Assembly (NCBI RefSeq): GCF_963924675.1
Contig: NC_089230.1
Span: forward strand, 2,543,001 to 2,607,000
Direction: 5' to 3'
DNA from: Phocoena phocoena
Lineage: Eukaryota > Chordata > Mammalia > Artiodactyla > Phocoenidae
DNA length: 64,000 nt
In this document: piece by piece, positions 21,885-33,589 of the stretch
Position numbering within the stretch: the stretch's first letter is position 1
Layout: each line of letters starts with the position of its first letter
Notes under the pieces: generated by a model
What the model was told of the DNA's origin: nothing
What the model saw: the letters and a program-made list of their open reading frames with translations, nothing else
The model's database searches: none
Position numbers and translations under genes: made by a program

Positions 21885-22620
21885 TAGCTCGGTGCGGCCC
21901 GTCCACACCCGCGCCGTGGACCGTGTCCGTCCGTCTGTCTCCCAGGTCATCACACTCACCCTCACGGCACCCACCTTCGTGGGGTTTGACTCTGCGGCTG
22001 GGAGTTTGGAATAGCAGTTCCTGGATCCTGAACAGAGCTGGTCGCGACACCGACCCCTCGGGGCGTGGGTTGTGCTGGGATTGTGAAGGCGAGGACCCCT
22101 GAAGCGCGGGCCCAGGCTCTGGGTCTGGGGGTGCGACTGTCCTTATGAGGGCAAGTAAGGTACCCCCCGGCCCGCAGGGCCCTGCGGACAGGGGGCGACA
22201 GAGCAGGACGCGGCTGTGTGCGGGCAGGGTGGCCCAGAGTGCTCTGGAAGCGCAGAGGGTGGGTCGGAGGTGCCCCCTGCGAGCGGAACGGCGGAGCCAG
22301 CGTCCGGGCTGAAGGTGCCGAGCCGAGGAGAGGGTGCGTGAGGCCGGGCTGGCAGAGCGGGAGAGCAGGTCGGGCCTCGGGCGCCGATCTCAGGGGTTTT
22401 TTGGGCTCCTCCCTGAGGATGACGAGGGTCCTGGAGGATTTGAGGTTCTCATTTTAGAGTCGGTCTGGATGCTCCGTGCAGAATGGGTTGAGACGGAACT
22501 GGACCTGGAGGGCCCGGGCGGGGCCGGGGGTGGTGATGCTGCCGGAACCCAGGGGATGTGCAGCCCCCGCCGGGGGGCCGAGGCTGGCAATACAAAGATA
22601 GGGCGGAGAGACGGGTCAGT
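21885..22620. promoter_or_regulatory. CpG-rich block, candidate CpG island
   Basis: This segment is clearly richer in G, C and CpG than its surroundings, for example at 22025-22110 and 22190-22390 where CpG occurs every 10-20 bases. The sequence is not a SINE and I recognise no repeat in it. CpG islands often mark promoters, but I find no recognisable exon, so a promoter role is only a possibility. Open frames on both strands (79 and 107 aa on the plus, 104 aa on the minus) are what GC-rich DNA gives by chance. Confidence 0.4.
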
Positions 22621-25600
22621 GTGGGGGACAGAAACCACGTCCCCTTTTCTGTCCTGAGTCACTGGGTGGCGGACGTGCCGTTGCTGGGACCATGTCCTGC
22701 GCAAGCAGGGAGGGGGTGGGGAAGGAGTTCCGTGTGGATGTCTGGAACCGCGTTGCCTGCTGGACGCCCAGAGGACCTGTTCAGCAGGTGGTAGGTGCCG
22801 GGTTCTGCAGCTCAGGAGTAGGTGTCGGCTCGAGACTTCGCTTGGATTTGGCAGTCTGTGCGTGATGTTTAGAGCCGTGGGTAGAAGCCAGCCCCGCCTT
22901 CCTGGGGCCTGGAATTACAGCCTCAGCGACAACAGCCAACAGTGTCCCCTGCCATTTACTCTGGCCACACACATCGCACATAATGGGAGGTGGAGGCCCA
23001 CACGGCCAGCCTTGGCACTGGCAGTTTCAAAGATCTTTTCATTTGATCAGGAACTCCATCCTCATCTCTTCCACGTTACTGGAAATCTCTGCACTGCAAC
23101 AGTTACCGAGACCAGTCACCACGATGCTGACTTCACTGTACTGGAAGACGATGGGTGGACAGAGGGGTGATTCCCAGCGACACGGGAAAAAAAGCAGACG
23201 AAGTTCTGCTCTTCTGAGACCCAGGTGATCGCTTCACCAGGAAACAAACACGTGGTTTCTGTGTAGCTATGATCTGCCCGGTGGAATTCTTTTCCAAGCC
23301 TTTAGTCTCCACGTGGTAGATAAACCACGTGTGGGCAGTGGAGAGCGTTTGGACGGGCCTCCCTGGGAGATTTATGGGCACAAAGGTACTCTCTACCTTC
23401 TTGTCAAAGATGATCCTTGTTAAAGAAGTTTCCGAGGAACAGCAAATCCAGGTGATGCACGATAGAGACATTTCTTGATTTTGTCATTCAGCAGAAGGGT
23501 GAGACTCATAATTAAGTGAGGGAAGAATGTCCTTGCAGGGAGGACGGAGAGACACTTATAACTAAGGTCATGTGAACTGAGGTTCCGGCCCCATCGCTCA
23601 GCAAAGCAGGCCAGTAACCTCTGACTAAGAGGTGTGTCAGCCAGAGCATGATGGGTGAAGTTTATTTTGTGCGAATTGCCTTTATTTTGCTACTTTCCCC
23701 CAAAATTGCTAATCCCAATTCAGCTGCTCTTGGGAAAGCACAGAACCAAAATCTAGCGTCTGTGGCAGGAATTTGCAGTTGGTGGACGTGCTGTACTAAC
23801 GGGGAAACAGAACAATGCTGCCTCGCCGCTGTAGACTTTTTTAACGACATCATTACAAAACTGCTGGGAACATTGTCTGAATAATCTGAGTCTACTTTAG
23901 CTACTCGTGGCTACAGATTGGGAGAGAGGTTCTGATTTAGGACCGTAAGGAGAACAGCCTGGACACGAGGAACAGAGAATCCTCTTTGTGGCTTTGTGGT
24001 CAAGCTGTGTGGCCTCGGACATAGTTCTCCCAGTGTTAAGTTTCTTCCGGAGAGGACCTACCCAGGGTGCAAGGAGGTCAGAGTTTCAAAATGACACCAA
24101 CAGAGTCTCCAAGAAAAAAAAAATGCATAAAAACAATATCAACAATGCCGTTAAGAATCCCTTTCTTGGAGACCACTTTGCAGCCTTCCAGGTGAGCGGA
24201 GGGACCACAGCACTGCACGTGGCCGTGAGGCCAATGCCCGCGGCTCTGTGCCGCCCTGTCACCTCTTGGCTGCGTGACAGTGGCTGGCTCAAGACGGGCA
24301 GGCTTGCAGCAGAACAGGTGGCCACGCTTGGAAAGCTTGCCACCCACGGAAATAGCAGACCCTATATTAAGTAAATGACCCCAAGGCGCTCGATTAAGTC
24401 AGTTACTAAAAGTGGTTCTGACTTACCCTCGCCCCAAGGAAGCGGAGCTGTGTCCTCGCCCCCTTTTCGGGTGACGAACCTGCCTGAATGTTTACAAACT
24501 TCTCTTGGAGGTTTGCTCTCTGACACATGGATGAGTAAGAGCCTCGATGCCTGAAGAGGAAGGCTGCTTGGTTCCCCGGCCATAACTGACATCATTTCTC
24601 ATTAGGGGTCATGCTCTCCTGCCTCCACCAAGCCTTCTCCAGATTCTGTGGGGCACTGTTAGTAAGTACCTTGGCTTACGTTTCTACAGAGCCCTTTGGA
24701 GTGTGCAGGGCTTTCTTTTCAACACGGTCCCCAATCCTATTTGGAAGTCAACTGCCCGGTCACTTAGGTAGTGATTTTTTCAAAGTCATGTATGACATTT
24801 GTAACCCTTTTCCCCCCTCTCTCCTTATTTTCGTTAATGCCAGACTTCGAGTATGATTTTTTAAACATTCACTTTTCTCATTTTTGTCTTCATTTGGGTC
24901 CAATCTCGTTCTCTTCTATTTCTGTTTTCCTTTCAGTTTGGGCTCGCAGAAGCGCCCCATTCTGCAGAGCAGGCGCTCTTTCTCCTGTTACTTAATCTTG
25001 TTCTTGAGTTTGCTGAAGTTCATTTTGTCCCGTGTGTCTCTGCACAGGTTCTGCTCGCAGGGCTGCGTGCTTACGGGGGACGTCCCTGTGGTTTCTTTAC
25101 AGTGAGGGATGATTTCAGTTTATCTGAAGCCTCAGTACGAGCCAGTGGGAGAGCAGTGTTTTCTTTTCTGTTTCTCTCGTACTCCTTCTCTCCATCTTTC
25201 CTTTGTCTTTTTCTCCCGATTTTATTCTCCTTTCCTCCTTTTCCTCCCTATACTTCCTTCCCTAAGGCAGCAGGTGCTGCTGGGAGGGTGACGGTCAGCC
25301 GGGAGGTGGGATCCTTGTCCTGGGCCTGGTCTGTGGGACTTTGTCTCAAGGACCCTCACTCCCATCTCTCTGTTACCCCTCTAGAATGTTGTCCGATTTA
25401 ACTGCATCTTTGCTACTTCGTAGTTCTTTTCCCCCAACACGGGATACCCTGTCCCGTTACTGATCCCAGGTAAAGGGGGTGATTTTAATTCACGGACGGT
25501 GCTCCACTGAGCATCTTGAGTGCTGCAGCGGCCTGTGGCCTGGGTAGCTTCCTTCCAGCCTACTGTGCTTCTCGCTCTTCTTTTCTAGTCTGTGGATAAG

Positions 25601-26574
25601 TAAGTAATTACCTGAGTAAATGCCTGAAATGTACTGAGCACTGTTCTTTGGGATGTGCCTTCGGTCCTTTTGAGGATAAGCTGTTTAGATAGGGGTCCTT
25701 AGAAACCGTTCCATCCCTTGTGTGTCACGCACATGGTGGTGTGAATGGAGGGTGCAGACAGAATCCGGAGTCCGGTGCGTGCCGTGGTTAGGAAAGCATC
25801 ACGGAGAGGGTCAGGCCTCGCTGGGCCCTGCAGGGTTGAAGGCGTCCAGAGGGGACACTGGCTGAGAGCCCTGTGCCCTGGAGGACTGGGGATGGGGGGT
25901 GCAACGTGGGAGCGATGAGTGCAGCGGGCCACGGGGAGAGGGAGGCGTCTGAGCGGCTGGCCCAGAGCAGAAGTGTCTGGGGACATTGGCCGGGCAGGTG
26001 GCACGCTGGACCGCTCTGTGTCCCAGAGCAGGTTTGACTAGTCGTTCTGGATACATCGTACACATTTGTGTGAGAGCCTCGGACAAAGGCCTCTGCAGCT
26101 CCAACAGTGGAGCTAACGACGGGTGTGGAGCTGGGAGGTGACCAAGGGCAGGGGTTCCTGACTGGGACTGTTGCATCTGGGGGTCAGGGATGTACAGCTT
26201 CTCGCCTTTATCTTCCCCCCTCCACTCCCACCATGGACTTTCCCTGGACAGGCCACCTCCCGGGGCCCTCGTGGGAAGGGATGTGGTCAGGACCCCTGGC
26301 TCCACCAGCAAGATCGGGGACCTCGGAGATGCTGGTGGTCCCACTCCAACTTCCTGCCAGTCAACTTGGAGGCAGAATACCAACCTGGCGGGTGGCTTCA
26401 CCAGTCACGGCCTCCTTCTGCAGTGTGGGGCGCCCTCCCAGCAAACTGCCCCAGGATCTGGGCTCAGCCCCGGGCAGTGAAGGCCCGGCAGGTGCCGGCT
26501 TCCTGAGTTACAGGTGGACAGTTTTTTTCAGAGAGGTGCCAAATATTTGCGTAGGGACTATGTGGGGGGCACTT
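22621..26574. other. 4-kb stretch without recognised gene
   Basis: I recognise no gene or confident repeat. A pyrimidine-rich patch lies at 25150-25265. The longest open frame, 196 aa on the minus strand at 25811-26401, overlaps plus-strand frames of 157 and 111 aa, shows no domain and is rich in Pro, Ser and Leu, as chance frames in GC-rich DNA are. Confidence 0.4.
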
Positions 26575-26577
26575 ATT

Positions 26578-26882
26578 TAAATGAACTTATTTACAAAACA
26601 GAAAGAGACAGACGTAGAAAACAAATTTATGATTACCAGAGGGGAAAAGGGGGAGGGATAAATTAGGAGTCTGGGATTAACATATACACATGACTATATA
26701 TAAAATAGATAAAGAACACGGACCTACTGTACAGCACAGGGAACTCTATTCAGTATTTTGTAATACCTATAAAGGAAAAGAATCTGAAAAGGAATGGATA
26801 TATGTACGTATAAATGAATCACTTTGCCATATATCTGAAACTAATGTGATACTGTAAATCAACTATACGTCAGTTTTAAAAA
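26578..26882 (+). mobile_element. L1 LINE 3' UTR, sense (cetartiodactyl type)
   Basis: 'TTATGATTACCAGAGGGGAA', 'ggacctactgtacagcacagGGAACTCTATTCAGTATTTT', 'GGAAAAGAATCTGAAAAGGA' and 'GTAAATCAACTATACGTCAG' are the standard cetartiodactyl L1 3' UTR in order, ending in an A run at about 26877. The 5' part is missing. Confidence 0.85.
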
Positions 26883-26885
26883 AAT

Positions 26886-28570
26886 GGATGTTGGATATTG
26901 TCTAATGCCTGTTAGCATCCAAGGATCTGAAAACAATAAATGCACGAGGCGGCTATAGCAGCTGAAATGGTTGCATCTACTGCCCACGCCTGTCCTGTGG
27001 GGTCCGTCCAGCTGGTCCAGGGCTGCGGCGGCAGCAGGAAGGGTCTGACCCGGGAGGAGCACTCTGGGACCTAAGCGGTGGGACTGGCGCGGCTCAAATC
27101 CCACCTCCTCCCCTCGGCATCCTTTACTCGCTCATCCAAGGAGATGGTGCCTGTATTTTTGCTCTTTTCGTCAGACTGAGGGGACACACGCACACATACC
27201 CGTGGCGGGGCGCTCAGAGGTCTGCGTCGGAGGTTTCCTTGAAATTGTCACAATCTCTGCTCTCAATCCCAGGTGCCCAGGTTTGAGTGTCTCTTCCTGT
27301 GAATTCAGACATGAATTCTGCTTGCAGAAGGGGAACCAGTCCTTCTACAGTAGAAGAAATAGTGTAAATTCATACAGAAGCGTGAGGGACCTGGGGTTGG
27401 GAAACCAGTGGTTTTATGGCATGAAGTTCTTAGGGCAGCAGCCTTGAGTACCCAGAGTGAGGTCTGGGGGCCGGCACTGATCCCGGCTGGTCTTACGCGG
27501 AGCCGAGAGGAAGGTGGCTTTAGAGGCCGCCTTTGGGTGGAGCTTGGTTACGTTTAAGTGGTTTCAGTTGTTTGGACTGAAGAAAGGGAAAGGTATCTCT
27601 ACTCAGCTGAAGTGCTTCACTTCCATTCAGAGGACGGCCAGGCAGAGGCCCTTTCTCAGGAAATGTGGTCATTTGACAGAAACGGCCAAGGTGAAAAGCA
27701 GGCCCGTTAGGCAGCTGCGTCTTGGAGAAACAGATGCTGCCCGAGCCCCCTGGGCAAAGGGACCCTTTCTTCCCCAGAAGGAGCTGAGCCCGGCGACTAC
27801 TGGGCAAAGGCGGCCTGAGATGGTGATGGGAAGGGACAGCACCCCGTGGCGTCACGGACGGAGGTACACGCACCTCTGGGCTGCGTCTGCCCTCCACGTG
27901 CTGGCAAACGCGCTCCTTGTTTCCCAAGCCCGGGCTCTGCTCCCTGATGAGTGAGCTTTTCTGAGCAGGGGGGACGGTGCAGATGAGGGGAAGGGAAGGT
28001 TCCGGGCCAGGAGAGGTGGGCGCGCCATGAGTCGGGGTCTTGGGGGCAGCGGTTGGGATCTGCTGGAGGGACAGGCTGCCGTCAGGGCACAGCGTGTGCT
28101 GGGGCAGGTGGACGGCCTGGGGTTCATTCCTTCCCGTGTCCCTGGAGTCGCGCTCTGTCTGTACACCCCGTGGATTTGGGGGTCTTCCTTTGTCTTTGGC
28201 CTCCACCTTGAAGGGGTTCCCTTTGCACCATGAGCCCATATCTGCTTACTGGGGGTTACGCCGAGGTTTTCTTGATGGTCATGACTTCCTGGGGCTCAGG
28301 TGTGCGTGGGTGTGCAGGTGTGTGCACGTATGCATGGGGGCTGACCTGTGGCTCACAATCCTGGGATCCCTGATCCCTGCGCTGGTCCATTTCCTCTCCA
28401 CCTTTCAGCTCCGACCTCGCTCCCATAGCTGCCATGACAGATATGTCCTCACCCCGGGTCTTTCCCTAATTCACCGACTCCGTGATGTTAACAAAGCCAG
28501 TCAAACTCTTTGGACCTTAGGTTTTAAATCTGGAAAGTGAAGTTGGGGTAGAATCCAAGGTGCTTTTTTC
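26886..28570. other. Stretch without recognised gene
   Basis: GC-rich single-copy-looking DNA. A 239-aa minus-strand frame at 27520-28239 overlaps a 146-aa plus-strand frame and has no domain that I recognise; I regard both as chance. Confidence 0.4.
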
Positions 28571-28571
28571 T

Positions 28572-28735
28572 ATTGATGGATAGTTGATTTAGAGTATTGT
28601 GTTAGTTCTGGGGGTACGGCACAGTGATTTGGGTTTTTTGCAGATTATATTCCAGTATAGGTTATTACAAGATATCAGGTATAATTCCCTGTGCTATGCA
28701 ATAGGTCCTCATTGCTTAGAGATCTAAAATTCTCA
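28572..28735 (-). mobile_element. L1 LINE 3' UTR fragment, antisense
   Basis: 'GATAGTTGATTTAGAGTATT', 'gtgttagttctggggg' and 'TAATTCCCTGTGCTATGCAA' followed by 'taggtcctcattg' are the antisense cetartiodactyl L1 3' UTR. Confidence 0.8.
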
Positions 28736-28764
28736 CTCCCAGGTTAAAAGTTTGCCAAGTGCAT

Positions 28765-28905
28765 CCCACATAATAATTCATTTACTCTTCGTAATTCTTG
28801 CCCCCGCCCCCTGCACAATTACTATCCCATTTTACAGGTGAGGAAACCGAGGTGCTTATATGTGAGTATGTCGGTGGGTATAAAGCTGTTCCCAAGCTCT
28901 CCTCG
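28765..28905 (-). mobile_element. MIR SINE remnant, antisense
   Basis: 'CCCATTTTACAGGTGAGGAA' followed by 'accgagg' is the conserved antisense MIR core; the flanking 'AATAATTCATTTACTCTTCG' fits the adjoining MIR sequence. Confidence 0.7.
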
Positions 28906-30869
28906 CATACAGGATCGCGTCGGGCAGCTGACCTGGGCGTTTCCTCAGCCCCGCACACACCTGTGGTTCTCCTCTGTCACCCCGGCTCCACTCGGCCGGC
29001 CTCACCCACACCTTCCCCTGCCCAGGTGTCACGTCACTGTGTGCCCTCGATTAGCTGTTCTTCCCTAGAAATTTATCAGTGAGGATAAATTGCTTCTGCC
29101 GTTTGCTGAGTTTCCACGAGTGGACGTGGTGAGGCTAACCGAGTGCTGACCTGGGACGCGGGGTCCTCATCGCCGGCCTCTCCGGGAGTCCTGCCCTCTG
29201 CAGGGGTGTGGCTCGCGTGTGGGAACGTGACCCCCTAGCGGGGACCTTGGGGGTGAGAGAGCAGAGCCTCCACCCCCTGGCCCCGGGCCCCTGTGGTGCA
29301 GTGGGTCCACCAGGCGCAGACGCAGACTCGGCTCCTTTTCAGATCGCCCCGGATGTCCCCATGTGCAGGTTTTTTGGGGAGCAGGGAAGACAGGCCCAAG
29401 GTTCTGAGGGGCAGGCAGAGAAGGAGAACGACTACACCCACCATCTCACAGGAAACCCAGAAATCCTGCTGCGTCTTCTACCTCCAGACACCCCCGCCCG
29501 CTGTACCCCTGCCCTGGCCTTCCCACCCCCAACGCACAGCCTTCCCACCCAAGCCCAGGCCCAGCGGCCCCTGCTCGAATCCCCCCACACCTCCCCCCCT
29601 CCCCCCTCCCTCCTCTCCCCTATCTCCCTGCCGTCAAATTCCAGTCCCACCCGACCGGGAAGCAGAGCTGCTCTGCTTGCCCAGCTCTTCCCAAGCTGGG
29701 AGGTCCGGACTGGTGATGCACCCCTCCGGCCAACGGAACCCTCCCAGTGCAGGCCGGAGCCTTGGTCGTGAGCACACACGCAGTGCGAGAGCAGTTCTGG
29801 GGAGCACGGTCACCCGTGGCTGTGCTCACTGTCTGACAAACCCCGACAGCGCCTCACGCGGGACGGTGTCTGCGAGCCACTGTTGCTTGCTCAGAGACGG
29901 TGCTGGGCCTTCTTTAAACATCCCCAAATTTAATTTGTTTGAACATTCTGTTTGCTCTTCAGCACAGAAAATCAAAGTCTAACAAGCTCCATCTGGGCAA
30001 ATATAAATGACTGGATACGTGCAATCCAAATAATGCGGTAAGCTGTCTTCAGGGAGAAACACATATGACGACATCAGATGGACACCAGCAGTTTTATAAA
30101 ATCTCTTAGCGAACTCTTCTTCCTCAAAACCACCTGTTCTTCAGTTTTAGTGGCAGGAAGTTCCACTGCCGCTGCGGGGCTGGCCCTGACTCCCAAGCCC
30201 CTGGAGGGATGCCCCAGGACAGGAAGGGGCTGCTGCCACTCTTTCAGGAATGCGTATTTCAGCAGCACCAATTTACCCTCCATAATAGTGGTTTACACCG
30301 TCAAGCGCTTGAGCATGTAACTGTCCAGCGCAGTTCACAGCTTCACGTTCCTCGTCTGAAAGCTGGGCCTGAAGTGGGTGCCTGCCTCTCGGCCTGAGGT
30401 CAAGATCAGGTGAGGTCAGGCAGGGCTAGCGGTCACCTCTGCTCTGCATACAGTAGGCGCTAAGCACGCGAAGCTGTCGTGATTAGGGGCTATCACGTTG
30501 TCAGAGATGGTGGAAGCAGGAGGGGGGAGGGGAGGGCCACGTAGCTGCGCTTCCGTTTCTCTGGCCTCGAGCAGTTGTGGGCAGAAGTGCAGGTGACCAG
30601 AGACTTGGCCCATTTCCTCTCTTCCACGTGGGTTGTTCCAACAGCGCGGGGAAGGGCTGCTGTAACCGTGACCTGCAGCTGCATCTCACACTGGACTCGG
30701 TCCTTCCCGGCTTGTCCTGGGGCCTGACTCTGCCACCACTGATGAAGGAGCCCCACAAAGACGAATGAGCACCCACCGCAGAGACACAAAGATGAACACG
30801 GGGCCCTCAGCTGGACTGAAAGCATTGCCACAGATGTTGCGGAAAGACAGATGAAAGACGTGTAACCTA
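28906..30869. other. 2-kb GC-rich stretch without recognised gene
   Basis: Nothing recognised. The strongest texture is a run of C-rich clusters at about 29577-29630. Plus-strand frames of 187 and 229 aa overlap in different reading frames through this Pro-rich low-complexity DNA and look like chance. Confidence 0.4.
29577..29630. repeat. C-rich low-complexity tract
   Basis: Runs of four to seven C separated by T or A. The complementary strand has G runs close enough to allow quadruplex folding. Confidence 0.8.
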
Positions 30870-31085
30870 GGGCAGTCAAGGCAGGCTTCCTGGAAGAAGT
30901 GGCAAGTTCCACAGGAGAAACAGGCTGGGCCAGGGGAGGCAGAAAGGAGGGCACACAGGCTGGGGCACAAAGGGCTGTGGGTGCGCCTGAGTCTGCAGGC
31001 AGAGGACAGGCTGCAGGGCGTGGTGTGTGCTGGGCAGGGTTTATCCTGAATGACCCGAAGGTAGAGAGGAGGGCAGAGGCTGAGG
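30870..31085 (-). mobile_element. L2 LINE remnant, antisense
   Basis: 'GGCAGGCTTCCTGGAAGAAG' followed by 'tggcaagttcc', 'AGGAGGGCACACAGGCTGGG' and 'TTTATCCTGAATGACCCGAA' follows antisense L2 (meaning: aaggcttcctggaggaggtgaca ... ggcattccaggcagag ... ctttatcct). It is diverged. Confidence 0.5.
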
Positions 31086-32260
31086 GTCTTTCCACTCTGG
31101 ATCCAGTAGCCGAGGCAGGAGGGGCGGGAGCACAGTGACGGAAGTGGCCAGGGCATCATGGTCCCCGCAGCCCTCAGAGCCCCTCCGTCCTCGCACCCGT
31201 GCATCTGTGCCAGTGCTTAAAGCCTCTGTGAGCATCTACACACTGCTGCCTGCTGCAAGGGGCTAAGCAGGAGGCCCTGGCGGGCTGGAGGCTGCTGCCC
31301 AGCGCCAAGATCTCCCCGCCCCCAGCATCCTTTCTGGGAAACAAATCGAGCTGTTTGGGGGAAAGTGTTTGATAAACGTTCATGCTGAGAGGTGAAGCTG
31401 ATGAGAGCTTGTGGGGTCCCTGGGCCCTCTGGGGCAGGCAGCCGCGAGGCCCCAGCTCTGCCTGGGAGGGTTACCTGGCCCTCGGTGTCTACACAGCTGG
31501 GTGACAAGACCTCCTAATAGACTCACGCGCTCCCCTAGTTTGTTGCCGGACGTGTGGGACTGATGGTGCAAGGTGGAATTCGGGCTGTGGAACCCTTTGC
31601 TGTGAACCCCAGTGGGCTCTGGGTCTTGATGCAGGAGAAGCTCGCGGGAAGCAGAGGGGACATTGTGTCGCTGGATGCCTGCGGCCGGTCTGGGTCTGAT
31701 CCCGAGAGGCCAGGTGGCGGCCGACGCTCCCCAGACCCCTCTCTGGCTCACAGTCTGTGGCTGGTGTGGGGACCGGCTCCGCCATCTAAGCCGTGGGTTT
31801 CCACCCCTCAGGGTTCAAGGCTCTGGATACATTCTCCCTCTGTGCTTCTTAATCCGAGATGCTCTGGGGGCATTTTTGTGTATATAGTGATTTTCCTGAC
31901 AGGGACGCACTGCCGGGCAAAGGGACCTTTATTGATTAATGGAGGGAACTGTTTTAGTTCTGGATCATCCTTCGACGAATCACTGATTTATTGCAAATGA
32001 AACTCGACATTACGTGACCACATAAGTAATTAGGTAAATTCAAAACTAATCGTCCACACTGGGACCAGTTGAAATATTTCTGATCTCTGGGACGGAGGGA
32101 ATGTGGCCTGTAGATTGTAATGGACTCCGAGAGGCAGACGTTTTGTTGCTATTTACTTGTTGCTGGATTTGGAGAATATTGTGTCCTTTCTTGCCTTTTC
32201 AATGTTTTCTCCTAATTAAGAGAACATAAGTGCGTATCATTTCTAAATTAAAACCTTCTG
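31086..32260. other. Stretch without recognised feature
   Basis: I recognise no gene or repeat. Short overlapping frames on both strands have no domain. Confidence 0.4.
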
Positions 32261-32261
32261 A

Positions 32262-32389
32262 GGCTCTAGACGTCTGCGATCTGCAGCGGTTGCCTATGCA
32301 GAGGCCCTAGACGTCTGCGATCTGCAGTAGTTGCCGATACAGAGGCTCTAGACGTCTGCGATCTGCAGTGGTTGCCGATACAGAGGCCC
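32262..32389. repeat. 41-bp tandem repeat, three copies
   Basis: The string CTAGACGTCTGCGATCTGCA begins at 32266, 32307 and 32348, a constant period of 41 bp. The rest of each unit (TTGCCGATACAGAGGC in copies 2 and 3, TTGCCTATGCAGAGGC in copy 1) varies at a few bases. Each unit contains the palindrome AGACGTCT. Confidence 0.95.
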
Positions 32390-33240
32390 TGTGTTAACTG
32401 TGATTGAGGATGCATTGGCTTCTGTGTTCAGCTTTGCCTCTGTGGCCAGGGTGCTGACAGAGGCCCTCCTGGGAGCTCCTGCCCTGTGGGTGACACTGGC
32501 CTTGGGGTGAGGCGGGAGTCCCTTCTGACAGGAATGCAGCTCAGTGATCTCAGGGCTGGCTTCACCAGACCAGCGACTGGACCACATGTCCACCTGCTGC
32601 CTGACCTTCCTTCCCATCATCCCTCCTTTAATTTTCTCATTTATTTTTTCACTTTTTAAATAGAGTGATGTGGCTGTAAAGAACATGATGATAAAAGTTA
32701 GGACTCGGATGACTAAAGGTCTTACAAGGAACACCAGTTACAGAAGGGAAGGCAAGTCTTAGGACGCCATGGAAGCACGGCTGTGTTTTTCCTTCAAGTG
32801 GGAGGTCAAAGCACATTCTGAGGACAGACAGACAAGGCAGTGGTTTTACTGGGTGGGGGGTGGAGACTTATTTTTGGTTTCCAATTTCATTTCAGAGTGT
32901 CTGCTGAATCATCTTGTTCTAGGTATGAAACAACCCCTGTCTCCTTTGTGTCACTGTATTTTTCTCAGCAGACTCTGGGGGAGCCTCAGAGCCTCCACCC
33001 CCTCTGGAGCTCGCCCTCCGCACCTCATCCCCACTCTCCCAGCCTGGCCTGTACAGGGCCAGCACCTTGCGGGCTGTGGGAGCTCTGGGCTCCGATGGAG
33101 CGAGGTGAGCGGATGTGCCCTGCTTTGACGGTGTGAGCTGGGTGTCAGCCCCGAGCACTAATATTCATTGTCTTACAGTGGCCTTTCAACACCAGTGCTT
33201 TATTAAATTAAAGGGACTGAAGGAAGAGCTAAGTGGTGCA
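32390..33240. other. Stretch without recognised feature
   Basis: Nothing recognised. Frames of 128 aa (minus, 32348-32734) and 119 aa (plus, 32769-33128) have no domain that I know. Confidence 0.4.
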
Positions 33241-33250
33241 TGTGCCTTTA

Positions 33251-33579
33251 TTTATTATTTTAAATATTTTTTTATAATTTTATTTTATTTATTTTTGGCT
33301 GTGCTGGGTCTTCATTGCTGCGCGTGGACTTTCTGTAGTTGCGGCAAGCAGGGACTACTCTTGGTTGCAGAGCACGGGCTCTAGGCACGCAGGCTTCAGT
33401 AGTTGCGGCATGCGGGCTCAGTAGTTGTGGCTCGCAGGCTCTAGAGTGCAGGCTCAGTAGTTGTGGTGCATGGGCTTAGTTGCTCCGCGGCACGTGGGAT
33501 CTTCCCGGACCGGGGCTCGAACCTGTGTCCCCTGCATTGGCAGGTGGATTCTTAACCACTGAGCCACCAGGTAAGTCCC
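33251..33579 (-). mobile_element. CHR-type tRNA-Glu SINE, long form, antisense
   Basis: It begins with its A/T-rich tail (TTTATTTATTATTTTAAATA), continues through 'AGTAGTTGCGGCATGCGGGC'-type repeated motifs and ends with the reversed head 'CTTAACCACTGAGCCACCAG'. Flanking 10-bp repeats TGTGCCTTTA lie at 33241-33250 and 33580-33589. Confidence 0.95.
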
Positions 33580-33589
33580 TGTGCCTTTA

